Assembly (NCBI GenBank): GCA_041690035.1
Contig: JBDNFC010000074.1
Location: 1 to 29,996, forward strand
Source: CALSPH01 sp041690035
Lineage (GTDB): Bacteria; Bacteroidota; Bacteroidia; NS11-12g; UBA955
Length of the DNA: 29,996 bases
Direction: 5' to 3'
Shown: piece by piece, positions 18,358 through 26,910 of the stretch
Numbering within the stretch: the stretch's first letter is position 1
Layout of the letters: every line of letters starts with the position of its first letter
Translations under genes and position numbers: made by a program
Notes under the pieces: generated by a model
The model's input: only the letters and a program-made list of their open reading frames with translations
Told to the model about the DNA's origin: nothing
Database searches by the model: none

Positions 18358-19660
18358 TGTGCTCTTTTCTGCTTGCAATCTGTTTTACAAAAAAGCAAAC
18401 TTTGTGGTAGACATTGCCCCAATTATTCATGAGAATTGTAGCCCATGTCATCATAAATATGGTGCTGGACCTTTTGAATTAATTACCTATGACCAAATTA
18501 GTGCAAAGGCTAAAACCATTGTGGCTGTAACTTCTATAAGGTATATGCCTCCTTGGCCAGCAAATCCCCATAAATTACATTTTAAAAACGAAAAAATATT
18601 ATCGGATAAACAAATTAACATTATAAAAAAATGGGTTTTACAAGGCAAAATAAAAGGAGATTTAACTAAATTGAAGTATCCAAACATTAAAAATTATACT
18701 GTTTTGGGAAAGCCAGATATGGTCATAAAACTCCCTAAAATAAAGTTAAAAGGAGATGGAAAAGACCGTTTTTTGATAATAAAACTGCCTGTGACTTTAA
18801 GCAATGATACTTTTTTGAGGTCAATTGTATTTGTTCCTGATCAAAAACAAACCATACATCATGTAAATGGGTATATTTTAAATTACCAACAAGTAAATGA
18901 TGATTTTTTTAAAGATGCTAAACCAGTTGATATAGAATCGCCTGATTTTGAGCAAGAATTATCAAAGCTCAATCTGTTTTTAAAAGGTATGCCTTTACCC
19001 TCAAGAATACACAGTGCATTTAATTATCTGCCAGGAGTTTTTGGTAATTCATATCCAGAAGGAATTGGTGGTTTTAAAGTAAAAAAACATTTTGCCCTTG
19101 TTTGCAATGATATTCATTTTGGCCCTGTTTTTAAAGATACTTTTGATCAATCAGAAATCCATTTATTTTTTGCAAAAAAAGCTCCTGAAAGACAAACATT
19201 AGAGCTTATGCTTGGTACAAATGGTATTGCTGCAATTATACCACCTTTAGTGCTGCCACCAAATAAAATCACAAAAGTGCAGTCATCATTTTATTTGCCA
19301 AAATCGATTTCTGTTTTAACTGTCAATCCACACATGCATTTATTAGGAAAATCATGCAAGGCATTTGCATTTAAAGGCAAAGATACTATTGAGATGATAT
19401 CCATTAATCAATGGGATTTTAGGTGGCAGTATTTTTATACCTACAAGCAGATGCTAAAAATTCCAGCAGGATACACGATTAAAGTAGAGGCGGTTTATGA
19501 TAATACTGAATTAAATTCTAATAATCCATTTAGTCCACCAAAGCAAATTTCAGAGCGATTAAATTTGCATGGTGCGGGTATGAAAACAACTGATGAAATG
19601 TTGCAATTTATAATTACTTATCTGCCATATCAATTAGGTGATGAAAAGATAAAATTGTAA
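18323..19660 (+). CDS. Cytochrome c plus copper type II (PHM-like) monooxygenase-like lipoprotein
   Basis: The protein has 445 residues. A signal peptide with lipobox LFSAC18 leads into a small c-type haem domain: C39-S-P-C42-H43, the conserved AGPFELITY segment and a likely axial Met in RYMPPW (M75). The C-terminal two thirds look like the two copper-binding halves of peptidylglycine alpha-hydroxylating monooxygenase: H179-H180-V with a possible third ligand H265, then NPH337-M-H339 and M426 in TTDEM. If these ligands hold, the enzyme would hydroxylate an unknown substrate in the periplasm, with the haem domain feeding electrons. That is an inference from family chemistry; only the motifs are seen. 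The start lies inside the redoxin gene (35-base overlap), implying coupled translation. Confidence 0.8.
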   Translation: MKIRLWVAISSSVLFSACNLFYKKANFVVDIAPIIHENCSPCHHKYGAGPFELITYDQISAKAKTIVAVTSIRYMPPWPANPHKLHFKNEKILSDKQINIIKKWVLQGKIKGDLTKLKYPNIKNYTVLGKPDMVIKLPKIKLKGDGKDRFLIIKLPVTLSNDTFLRSIVFVPDQKQTIHHVNGYILNYQQVNDDFFKDAKPVDIESPDFEQELSKLNLFLKGMPLPSRIHSAFNYLPGVFGNSYPEGIGGFKVKKHFALVCNDIHFGPVFKDTFDQSEIHLFFAKKAPERQTLELMLGTNGIAAIIPPLVLPPNKITKVQSSFYLPKSISVLTVNPHMHLLGKSCKAFAFKGKDTIEMISINQWDFRWQYFYTYKQMLKIPAGYTIKVEAVYDNTELNSNNPFSPPKQISERLNLHGAGMKTTDEMLQFIITYLPYQLGDEKIKL

Positions 19661-19700
19661 TTTGATAAAAAGCAATTCGCTTAAGTTTTTAACAAAACGA

Positions 19701-19913
19701 TTAAAGTTCCCAAATACTTTTTTTAGCCTCTCTTTTGTATGCTTTAAAATTTAACCAAAATAGGCAAATTAGGTAAATAAAAATAGGGCTCCCAAAAGTT
19801 AAAAAAGAAGTGTAAATAAAATATAATCTGATTCTGTGTGTTGAAATATTGAATTTGTCACCAATTTTTTGACAAACGCCAAAAAGCCCTTTTTCTATGT
19901 ATTGTTTTAACAT
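19701..19913 (-). CDS. Small PspC-domain membrane protein
   Basis: This 70-residue protein is little more than a PspC domain. It has the conserved opening EKGLFGVCQKIGDKFNI, then one or two hydrophobic stretches (about 28-56) and a basic tail. PspC proteins sit in the inner membrane and in Proteobacteria regulate the phage-shock (membrane stress) response; many Bacteroidota encode short stand-alone forms of unknown role. I chose the ATG at 19913 over an upstream TTG at 19931, because the TTG lies inside the promoter -7 box. The gene is isolated and points against both neighbours. Confidence 0.78.
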   Translation of the reverse strand: MLKQYIEKGLFGVCQKIGDKFNISTHRIRLYFIYTSFLTFGSPIFIYLICLFWLNFKAYKREAKKSIWEL

Positions 19914-19928
19914 TTTAATAATGAAGGG

Positions 19929-19959
19929 CAAAATTAAACTTTTTTAAATGAGATTCAAA
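19929..19959 (-). promoter_or_regulatory. Promoter of the PspC gene
   Basis: On the - strand, TTTG (plus 19956-19959) is followed after 19 bases by TAATTTTG (plus 19929-19936). This matches the Bacteroides/Flavobacterium consensus in both boxes and in spacing. The ATG is 16 bases from the -7 box. Confidence 0.65.
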
Positions 19960-20189
19960 AAAAATAATTTTTTTTCTAATGCAGCAATTTTTTAGCTGCC
20001 TAAAATGGTAAAATTAGTTTTTATGACAATCTGCCCCAATATTTTATAAATTTTATACACTGGCAATTTATCTTGCTGCAATAATGCAAATGCCTCATTA
20101 TTAGAAGGAATCAATGGGGTTTTTTTTTAAATTTCGTATCACAAAACAAGATTGTCAAAAATATGTTACAAAATAAATAAATTATAGTA

Positions 20190-20217
20190 TTGTAATATAA
20201 AAAGAATGCTATTTTTG
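20190..20217 (+). promoter_or_regulatory. Promoter of the nqr operon
   Basis: TTG (20190-20192), 17 bases, then TATTTTTG (20210-20217), a full TAnnTTTG match. The leader to the nqrA ATG would be about 30 bases. No other clear promoter is seen before the following five nqr genes. Confidence 0.7.
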
Positions 20218-20253
20218 CGCAAATTTTATCAGTATAAGTATACAAATAATTAA

Positions 20254-21618
20254 ATGGGAAAAGTAATTAAAATAAAAAAAGGACTGGACATTTTAATCAA
20301 AGGCGAAGCTAGCGGTTTTATATCATCTGCTCCGCTTGCAAATACTTTTGCTATAAAACCGAGCGATTTTAATGGCTTATTGCCAAAATTAGAGGTAGCA
20401 GTTGGAGATGAAGTTAAAGCCGGTGATCCTCTATTTCACGATAAGTCTAACCCATCCATTAAATTTACAGCGCCAGTTAGTGGTGAAATTGTAGCCATTA
20501 ACCGTGGTGAAAAAAGAGTAATTCAAGAAATTGTAATTCTAGCAGATAAAAAAAATAGTTTTAAAAATTTTGGCACAACACCGTTAAATGCTTTATCGGA
20601 AGAAGCTGTAAAAGAAAAAATGCTTTTATCTGGTGCTTGGGTTCATTTAAAACAAAGGCCATTTAATATTATAGCAGATCCCAATGTAAAGCCCAAAGCA
20701 ATATTTATATCTGGGTTTAATACTGCCCCGCTAAGTGCAGATATTAATCTTCAATTAGCCAATAAATCTGATATTTTTCAGATTGGTATTGATATTTTAA
20801 ATAAATTAGCAAACGGCAATGTCTTTATAGGTTTACCAGCAGATAAACCATTGATTGATACCCTTAAAAATTGTAAAAATACTACAAATAGTTTTTTTGA
20901 TGGGCCACACCCTAGCGGTTTAGTAGGTGTTCAGATTCATTTCACACGTCCTATAAATAAAGGAGACTATGTTTTTACGATTGCTCCTCAAGATGTATTG
21001 ATTATAGGCAAATTGTTTAAAGAGGGTATTTATGATACTAAAAAATTAGTTGCTTTAGTAGGTTCTTCTTTTAAAACAAATGCCTATATTGAAACATACG
21101 TTGGCACAAGTATTGGTGATATAATAAAAACTAATTTGAATGAAGGTAAAAATAGAATAATCTCTGGAAACATACTTTGTGGAACTCAAATAAAAGAGGA
21201 TAATTACCTTGGTTTTTATGATGACACACTAACAATAATTCCTGAAGGCGATGAAGCAGAATTTTTGGGATGGTTGTTGCCAACCTACCCGCGGCCAAGT
21301 GCTAGCAGGGCATTTGTATGGCTTTCTCGTCTTTTTCAAAAAGGAAAAGAATCCGGTTTTGAAGTAAATGCCAATATGCATGGTGAAGAAAGAGCTTATG
21401 TTGTAACAAATGAATATGAAAAAGTGATGCCAATGGATATTTTACCAAACTATTTGATAAAAGCGATAATGGCCAATGATATAGATAAAATGGAACAATT
21501 AGGTATTTACGAAGTAGTAGAAGAAGACTTAGCATTATGTGAATTTGTGTGCACTTCTAAAATAGATGTACAAAGTATACTGCGAAAAGGATTAAACTAC
21601 GCGTTAAAAGAAGCATAA
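20254..21618 (+). CDS. nqrA: Na+-translocating NADH:quinone reductase subunit A
   Basis: The 454-residue peripheral subunit starts MGKVIKIKKGLDILIKGEA, the conserved NqrA opening, followed by the biotinyl-like ISG..APVSGE segment (FTAPVSGEIVAINRG). NqrA sits on the cytoplasmic face of Na+-NQR and is linked to ubiquinone-site inhibitor binding. No membrane helices are visible, as expected. It is the first gene of a complete nqrABCDEF operon, and nqrB begins 4 bases after its stop. Confidence 0.96.
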   Translation: MGKVIKIKKGLDILIKGEASGFISSAPLANTFAIKPSDFNGLLPKLEVAVGDEVKAGDPLFHDKSNPSIKFTAPVSGEIVAINRGEKRVIQEIVILADKKNSFKNFGTTPLNALSEEAVKEKMLLSGAWVHLKQRPFNIIADPNVKPKAIFISGFNTAPLSADINLQLANKSDIFQIGIDILNKLANGNVFIGLPADKPLIDTLKNCKNTTNSFFDGPHPSGLVGVQIHFTRPINKGDYVFTIAPQDVLIIGKLFKEGIYDTKKLVALVGSSFKTNAYIETYVGTSIGDIIKTNLNEGKNRIISGNILCGTQIKEDNYLGFYDDTLTIIPEGDEAEFLGWLLPTYPRPSASRAFVWLSRLFQKGKESGFEVNANMHGEERAYVVTNEYEKVMPMDILPNYLIKAIMANDIDKMEQLGIYEVVEEDLALCEFVCTSKIDVQSILRKGLNYALKEA

Positions 21619-21622
21619 AAAA

Positions 21623-22807
21623 ATGAAACTGATAAAAGATTTTTTAGATCGCATAAAGCCCAATTTTCAAGAAGGGGGAAGTTTAAACAAATTGCATTCA
21701 ACTTTTGATGCACTTGAAACATTCTTGTTTGTTCCAGGACATACTGCACCTTCAAAAGGTGCACACATTAGAGATGGTATAGACTTAAAGCGAACCATGT
21801 TTACAGTTGTAATTGCTATGCTTCCAGTTTTTATATGGGGTATGTTTAACGTAGGGTATCAGCACTTTTTATCAATGGGCGAAAAAACTGTTTTCTTTAG
21901 TTTGCAGAATTTGATTTTTGGTGCTCAAGTTGCCTTGCCAATGGTAATCGTTTCATACTCTGTTGGTTTAGGTGTTGAATTTGCTTTTGCACAATTTAGA
22001 AAACATCCTGTTAATGAAGGATTTCTAGTAACAGGACTTTTAATACCTTTGAGTTTGCCACCACATGTTCCTTTGTGGATGGTAGGCTTGGCAACAATAT
22101 TTGCAGTAGTTATAGGAAAAGAAGTTTTTGGAGGTACAGGAATGAATTTATTAAATCCTGCATTAACAGCAAGGGTGTTTTTGTTCTTCGCTTTTCCCAC
22201 CTATATGACAGGCGATACAATTTGGATTGCAAATCAAGCAGATGGTTACTCAGGAGCCACATCATTAACAAATATTGCGAATGCAAAATCAATGCCAGTA
22301 GACGGCAATTGGGCATCAATTTTTAGATGGGATGCAATGGATATGTTTTTTGGATTTGAGCCAGGTTCTTTAGGAGAAACCAGTGTATTTATGTGTTTGA
22401 TAGGTGCTCTTATTTTGTTCGCAACAGGCATCGGTTCATGGAAAATTATAGTTGCCACTTTCTTAGGTGGATTATTAGGTGGTCTTATTCTGAATATAAT
22501 GGCAAATTTTGGAATCGGTGATGCAATTGTTTATATGCACATGCCAGCTTATTATCACCTGCTGATTGGTGGTTTTGCATTTGGTGCGGTATATATGGCA
22601 ACAGATCCCGTTTCTGCCGCACAAACAGAACGAGGAAAATGGATTTATGGTATTGGTATAGGTATAGTTTGTATTATCATTAGGGTATTTAATGGAGCGT
22701 ATCCTGAAGGAATGATGTTAGCTATTTTAATGATGAATGTTACAGCTCCAATAATAGATTATTATCAAGTTCAAGGCAATATAAAAAGGAGGTTAGCACG
22801 TGCGTAA
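21623..22807 (+). CDS. nqrB: Na+-translocating NADH:quinone reductase subunit B
   Basis: The 394-residue membrane subunit of the RnfD/NqrB family has about ten hydrophobic segments. The covalent FMN site is T213 in SGATSLTNI. Conserved family stretches NPALTARVFLFFAFP and MATDPVSAAQ are present. NqrB carries the Na+ channel and the riboflavin/FMN electron path of the pump. Its end overlaps nqrC by 8 bases. Confidence 0.97.
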   Translation: MKLIKDFLDRIKPNFQEGGSLNKLHSTFDALETFLFVPGHTAPSKGAHIRDGIDLKRTMFTVVIAMLPVFIWGMFNVGYQHFLSMGEKTVFFSLQNLIFGAQVALPMVIVSYSVGLGVEFAFAQFRKHPVNEGFLVTGLLIPLSLPPHVPLWMVGLATIFAVVIGKEVFGGTGMNLLNPALTARVFLFFAFPTYMTGDTIWIANQADGYSGATSLTNIANAKSMPVDGNWASIFRWDAMDMFFGFEPGSLGETSVFMCLIGALILFATGIGSWKIIVATFLGGLLGGLILNIMANFGIGDAIVYMHMPAYYHLLIGGFAFGAVYMATDPVSAAQTERGKWIYGIGIGIVCIIIRVFNGAYPEGMMLAILMMNVTAPIIDYYQVQGNIKRRLARA

Positions 22808-23525
22808 TAAAAGTGGATATATTATACTTTATACAGTAATTCTGTGCATAGTATCAGCAGTTTCTCTTGCTTCGTTAAAGCAAGTATTGGGTAAAAAACA
22901 GGATAAAAATGTTTCTTTAGATAACAAAAAGAAAATTTTAAAAACCGTTATGAATATTGATACCAAAACACCCAATCAAATTAATCAAATATATGATGAT
23001 TTGGTTTCTGAATTTGTTATTGATTATAATGGAAAAAAATTAGAGGGTGTTCTAGGTTCAAGCATCAAAGTTCAAAAAGAAAGAAAAGAAAAGCCTGAAA
23101 ATAGAAAACTACCCTTATATTCTATTAAAGACCAAAATGACAAGACCAGAATTGCATATTACGTTTTTCCTACTAGCGGAAGGGGTTTGTGGGATGCAAT
23201 TTCTAGTTATATTTGTATAGGTGCTGACGGAAAAACCATTAAAGGCATTGCATTTGATCACGTAGGAGAAACTCCTGGTTTGGGAGCTAGGATCAAAGCA
23301 GATCCAACTATTTCTGTAAGGTACAACGATAAGAAACTTTATGACGAAACTTTCAAACCTGTAGCCGTTAAGATGATGAAGGGTGAAGGAAATAACTACG
23401 AAAAAGATCCACATAAAGTAGATGGAATGAGCGGTGCAACTATAACTGCAAATGGTGTAAATGATATGTTAAAGGACTATGCTTATTCATACCAAATATT
23501 TTTTAAATCTCTCAATAATCAATAA
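22800..23525 (+). CDS. nqrC: Na+-translocating NADH:quinone reductase subunit C
   Basis: The 241-residue subunit has one N-terminal membrane helix (about 7-27) and a large periplasmic FMN-binding domain. The covalent FMN is expected on T214 in DGMSGATIT, and the preceding ETPGLGARI loop is also conserved. The start is GTG and lies within the end of nqrB, with no in-frame ATG nearby that would leave the helix intact. It passes electrons from the NqrD/E iron site towards NqrB. Confidence 0.95.
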   Translation: MRNKSGYIILYTVILCIVSAVSLASLKQVLGKKQDKNVSLDNKKKILKTVMNIDTKTPNQINQIYDDLVSEFVIDYNGKKLEGVLGSSIKVQKERKEKPENRKLPLYSIKDQNDKTRIAYYVFPTSGRGLWDAISSYICIGADGKTIKGIAFDHVGETPGLGARIKADPTISVRYNDKKLYDETFKPVAVKMMKGEGNNYEKDPHKVDGMSGATITANGVNDMLKDYAYSYQIFFKSLNNQ

Positions 23526-23538
23526 TTTTAAAAACAAC

Positions 23539-24216
23539 ATGGCAACAGAAATATTAGAAAAGACAATCGTAGAAAAAGAACCTTTATTTTCTAAAAAAAA
23601 TCGAAAATTATTAATTGATCCTATAGATAGTGACAATCCAATTACAGTGCAAGTATTAGGTATTTGTTCAGCATTAGCAGTAACTGTGCAAACTGTTCCT
23701 GCCTTATTTATGGCTGCAGGAGTAGTTTTTGTTACAGCATTTTCAAATCTGCTTATTTCTTTACTCCGAAATTCAATACCCTCTCGGATTAGAATTATTG
23801 TTCAATTAGTAGTTGTTTCTCTTTTTGTTCAAATTGTTTCAGAAGTGCTAAAAGCATATAGTTATGATGTTTACTTGCAACTATCAGTATTTATTGGTCT
23901 GATTATTACAAATTGTATTGTAATGGGTAGATTAGAGGCTTTTGCACTCGCCAACAAACCTTGGCCTAGCTTTTTAGATGGAATAGGCAATGGTTTAGGC
24001 TACGGTGCAATCCTTATTATTGTGGCATTTATTAGAGAGTTGTTTGGAATGGGAACAATATTAATTGGCACACCATTAGAATGGCACGTTTTTGAGTCAA
24101 TGGGGATGAAGTTTCAATCAATTGGTATTATGTCTATGCCAGCTGGAGCTTGTATAATTGTAGGCTTACTAATATGGGCACAAAGAGCAAGAAACGGTTT
24201 TAGTGAATCGAATTAA
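23539..24216 (+). CDS. nqrD: Na+-translocating NADH:quinone reductase subunit D
   Basis: The 225-residue protein of the RnfA/RnfE/NqrD family has six predicted membrane helices. C43 (LGICSALAV) and C126 (ITNCIVMGR) match the conserved cysteines that hold the iron centre between NqrD and NqrE. An in-frame ATG at 23479 would add 20 residues but lies inside nqrC; the ATG at 23539, 13 bases after the nqrC stop, gives the usual NqrD length and N-terminus. Confidence 0.95.
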   Translation: MATEILEKTIVEKEPLFSKKNRKLLIDPIDSDNPITVQVLGICSALAVTVQTVPALFMAAGVVFVTAFSNLLISLLRNSIPSRIRIIVQLVVVSLFVQIVSEVLKAYSYDVYLQLSVFIGLIITNCIVMGRLEAFALANKPWPSFLDGIGNGLGYGAILIIVAFIRELFGMGTILIGTPLEWHVFESMGMKFQSIGIMSMPAGACIIVGLLIWAQRARNGFSESN

Positions 24217-24237
24217 AAAATTATAAAAATATAAAAC

Positions 24238-24855
24238 ATGGAAGGATTATTTCAATTATTTACAAAATCAATATTTATTGATAACATGATATTTGCATAT
24301 TTTTTAGGAATGTGCTCTTTTCTTGCGGTTTCTAAATCCGTAAAAACTGCAATTGGACTTGGTTTGGCGGTAATATTCGTTTTATTGCTAACAATCCCTA
24401 TTAATTATTTAGTTTATCAACATTTTTTAAAAGAAGGTGCTTTGGTTTGGATTGATGCATCATACGCAAATGTCGATTTAACATTTATTCAATTAATGGT
24501 GTTTATTGCGGTAATTGCAGCGTTTGTGCAATTAACAGAAATGGCTGTCGAAAAATTTTCACCCTCTTTATATGCTTCATTAGGTATTTTTTTACCATTG
24601 ATAGCAGTAAATTGTTCTATTTTAGGTGGCGCATTATTTATGGTGCAAAAAGAGTTTGGTACTTTAGCAGAAGCCTCAGTTTTTGCCGCTGGATCTGGAA
24701 TTGGATGGTTTATTGCCATTGTTTTATTTGCAGCCATCCGCGAGAAATTAAAGTATTCGAATGTGCCTAAACCACTGAGAGGACTTGGTTTGGCATTTAT
24801 TATAGTAGGTTTAATGTCTTTTGCTTTTCAAACATTTTTGGGAATAGCAATGTAA
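24238..24855 (+). CDS. nqrE: Na+-translocating NADH:quinone reductase subunit E
   Basis: The 205-residue six-helix protein is homologous to NqrD and packs against it with inverted topology. C26 (FLGMCSFLAVS) and C126 (AVNCSILGG) complete the intramembrane iron site. The length is normal for the family. It begins 21 bases after nqrD. Confidence 0.96.
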   Translation: MEGLFQLFTKSIFIDNMIFAYFLGMCSFLAVSKSVKTAIGLGLAVIFVLLLTIPINYLVYQHFLKEGALVWIDASYANVDLTFIQLMVFIAVIAAFVQLTEMAVEKFSPSLYASLGIFLPLIAVNCSILGGALFMVQKEFGTLAEASVFAAGSGIGWFIAIVLFAAIREKLKYSNVPKPLRGLGLAFIIVGLMSFAFQTFLGIAM

Positions 24856-24880
24856 TTTTTTAAAAATAAATAATAAATAA

Positions 24881-26191
24881 ATGATAATTTTAGGAATACC
24901 CGTATTAATATTAAGTGCAATTGTTTTTACTGTTGTAATTCTGATGTTGGTTTTTTTGTTGCAATTTGCAGCATCTAAACTTGTGCAACAAGGCGATGTG
25001 AAAATAGAAATCAATGGTGAAAAAATAATTATACTTGCCGCTGGAGGAACTTTATTAAATGCATTATCTAGCAATGGATTATTTTTACCTTCTGCCTGCG
25101 GAGGTGGTGGTACTTGCGCAATGTGTAAATGTCAAATTTTTGAAGGTGGAGGTGATATTTTGCCAACAGAAACTGGTCAGATTAGCAAAAAAGAACAAAA
25201 GGAACACTACCGTTTATCGTGCCAAGTAAAAGTTAGAAATGACATGAAAGTCCATATACCTGAAGAGGTTTTTGGAATAAAAAAATGGGAATGTGAGGTT
25301 GTATCTAATTATAATGTTGCCTCTTTTATAAAAGAATTTGTTGTAAGATTGCCTGAAGGAGAGTCTATGCATTTTGAAGCTGGTGGATATATTCAAATAG
25401 ATGTTCCAAAGTGTGAAGTGGTTTTTAAGAATATTGATATAACTTCACATCCAAAAATGGGTAAACCTGCAGATGAATTTAAAGCAGAATGGGATAAATT
25501 TCAATTATGGGATTTGAAAATGAAAAACCCTGAGCCTATTTTTAGAGCTTATTCAATGGCAAATCACCCTGCTGAAGGAAATATCATTATGCTTAATATA
25601 AGAATTGCTACACCACCTTGGGATAGAGCAAATAACCGTTGGATGGATGTTAATCCTGGTGTTTGTTCTAGTTACGTTTTTGGATGTAAAGAAGGAGATA
25701 AAGTTACAATTTCTGGACCTTATGGCGAGTTTTTTATAAAACCAACAAATGCAGAAATGCTTTATATAGGCGGTGGGGCTGGAATGGCACCATTAAGGTC
25801 ACATATCTTTCATTTATTTCATACTTTAAAAACCACTGATCGAAAAGTTAGCTATTGGTATGGTGGACGTTCTAAAAGAGAACTTTTTTATATTGATGAT
25901 TTTAGAAAAATAGAAAAGGAGTTTCCAAATTTTAAATTTCATATTGTTTTGTCCGAGCCGGTAGCAGAAGATAATTGGAATCCTAAAACAAGTATTGATG
26001 GCAACGGTGATGGTTTTACAGGTTTTGTGCATCAAGCATTGATAGATAATTATTTATCTAAACACGAATCTCCAGAAGATATTGAGTTTTATTTTTGCGG
26101 TCCCCCAATGATGAATGCTGCAGTATTGAAAATGGTAGATGATTTTGGTGTACCTCAAGAAAATATTGCCTTTGATGATTTTGGCGGATAG
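24881..26191 (+). CDS. nqrF: Na+-translocating NADH:quinone reductase subunit F
   Basis: The 436-residue electron-entry subunit has one N-terminal membrane helix (about 3-27) and a plant-type 2Fe-2S ferredoxin domain with C73, C79, C82 and C114. An FAD domain with the R222-A-Y-S225 motif and an NADH-binding domain with GGGAGMAPL (297-305) follow. The C-terminus has the typical CGPPMMNAAV and ends in an FDDFGG tail. It oxidises NADH on the cytoplasmic side and feeds electrons to the rest of the pump. Last gene of the operon. Confidence 0.97.
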   Translation: MIILGIPVLILSAIVFTVVILMLVFLLQFAASKLVQQGDVKIEINGEKIIILAAGGTLLNALSSNGLFLPSACGGGGTCAMCKCQIFEGGGDILPTETGQISKKEQKEHYRLSCQVKVRNDMKVHIPEEVFGIKKWECEVVSNYNVASFIKEFVVRLPEGESMHFEAGGYIQIDVPKCEVVFKNIDITSHPKMGKPADEFKAEWDKFQLWDLKMKNPEPIFRAYSMANHPAEGNIIMLNIRIATPPWDRANNRWMDVNPGVCSSYVFGCKEGDKVTISGPYGEFFIKPTNAEMLYIGGGAGMAPLRSHIFHLFHTLKTTDRKVSYWYGGRSKRELFYIDDFRKIEKEFPNFKFHIVLSEPVAEDNWNPKTSIDGNGDGFTGFVHQALIDNYLSKHESPEDIEFYFCGPPMMNAAVLKMVDDFGVPQENIAFDDFGG

Positions 26192-26224
26192 TTTTTTTTA
26201 ATTTTTTAAACCTATTTTAATTCG

Positions 26225-26232
26225 TATTTTTA
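26225..26232 (+). promoter_or_regulatory. Possible -7 box directly before the aldolase ATG
   Basis: TATTTTTA differs from TAnnTTTG only in the last base and ends 4 bases before the ATG at 26237, the same spacing as at 8711-8718. No clear -33 TTG is seen, so the gene may instead be read through from nqrF. Confidence 0.3.
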
Positions 26233-26236
26233 CCGC

Positions 26237-26887
26237 ATGAAATTTTTTGTAGATACTGCTAATTTAGATCAAATAAAAGAAGCCCGGGATATGGGTATTT
26301 TAGATGGAGTTACAACAAATCCATCATTAATGGCCAAGGAGGGTATTACAGGTTCATCCAATATTAATAAACATTATTTGTCTATTTGTGAGGCCGTAGA
26401 TGGAGATGTGAGTGCCGAAGTTCTATCAACTGATTATGATAGCATGCTAGAGGAAGGAAAAAAGTTAGCTGCTATTCATGAAAATATCGTAGTAAAAGTT
26501 CCAATGATTGCAGATGGTATTAAAGCAATAAGATGGTTTTCAGACCACAATATACGCACTAATTGCACATTGATTTTTTCTGCAGGGCAAGCAATTTTAG
26601 CTGCAAAAGCAGGAGCTACATACCTTTCTCCTTTTATCGGTAGGGTTGATGATTGTAATTGGGATGGGATTGAACTGATTGCTCAAATTGCAAACATATA
26701 TGCGATTCAAGGATTTGATACTCAAATTCTTGCAGCAAGTATCAGAAATCCACTTCATATAGTGCGCGCAGCAGAGGCCGGAGCTGATGTTTGCACTTGT
26801 CCAATCTCTGCGATAAAAGGGTTGCTAAATCATCCATTAACGGATATTGGTTTGGCTCAATTTATAAAAGATGCTCAAAAGCTTTAG
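26237..26887 (+). CDS. fsa: Transaldolase family protein (fructose-6-phosphate aldolase type)
   Basis: The 216-residue single-domain TIM barrel belongs to the short transaldolase/FSA group, starting MKFFVDTANLDQIKEA. The Schiff-base lysine is K87 in IVVKVPM. The TTNPS motif (26-30) and SPFIGRVDD segment are conserved. It acts in the cytoplasm either as transaldolase of the non-oxidative pentose phosphate pathway or as fructose-6-phosphate aldolase; the two cannot be told apart by eye here. It begins 45 bases after nqrF and runs tail-to-tail with comEC, with only 23 bases between the stops. Confidence 0.93.
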   Translation: MKFFVDTANLDQIKEARDMGILDGVTTNPSLMAKEGITGSSNINKHYLSICEAVDGDVSAEVLSTDYDSMLEEGKKLAAIHENIVVKVPMIADGIKAIRWFSDHNIRTNCTLIFSAGQAILAAKAGATYLSPFIGRVDDCNWDGIELIAQIANIYAIQGFDTQILAASIRNPLHIVRAAEAGADVCTCPISAIKGLLNHPLTDIGLAQFIKDAQKL

Positions 26888-26910
26888 TAGCAGAAAAATT
26901 ATTTGCTTAA

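Larger units (their letters stand above)
19914..20253. other. Divergent intergenic region between PspC gene and nqrA
   Basis: These 340 bases hold two back-to-back promoters, one for the PspC gene and one for nqrA, and no coding region I can support. Between them lie a short GCAGC/GCTGC hairpin (19981-19999) and a T-run after GGGG (about 20116-20128), neither convincing as a known element. Confidence 0.55.

Noticed and set aside
19669..19690. AAGC/GCTT hairpin between the convergent monooxygenase and PspC genes as a terminator
   Set aside because: A four-pair stem with three unpaired bases before the T run is too weak to support.
19981..19999. GCAGC/GCTGC hairpin between the PspC gene and nqrA
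   Set aside because: Only five base pairs with a nine-base loop and no T run; too weak to call an attenuator or riboswitch.
22075..22326. 83-codon + strand frame inside nqrB
   Set aside because: It is fully overlapped by the clearly coding nqrB frame and has no domain of its own.
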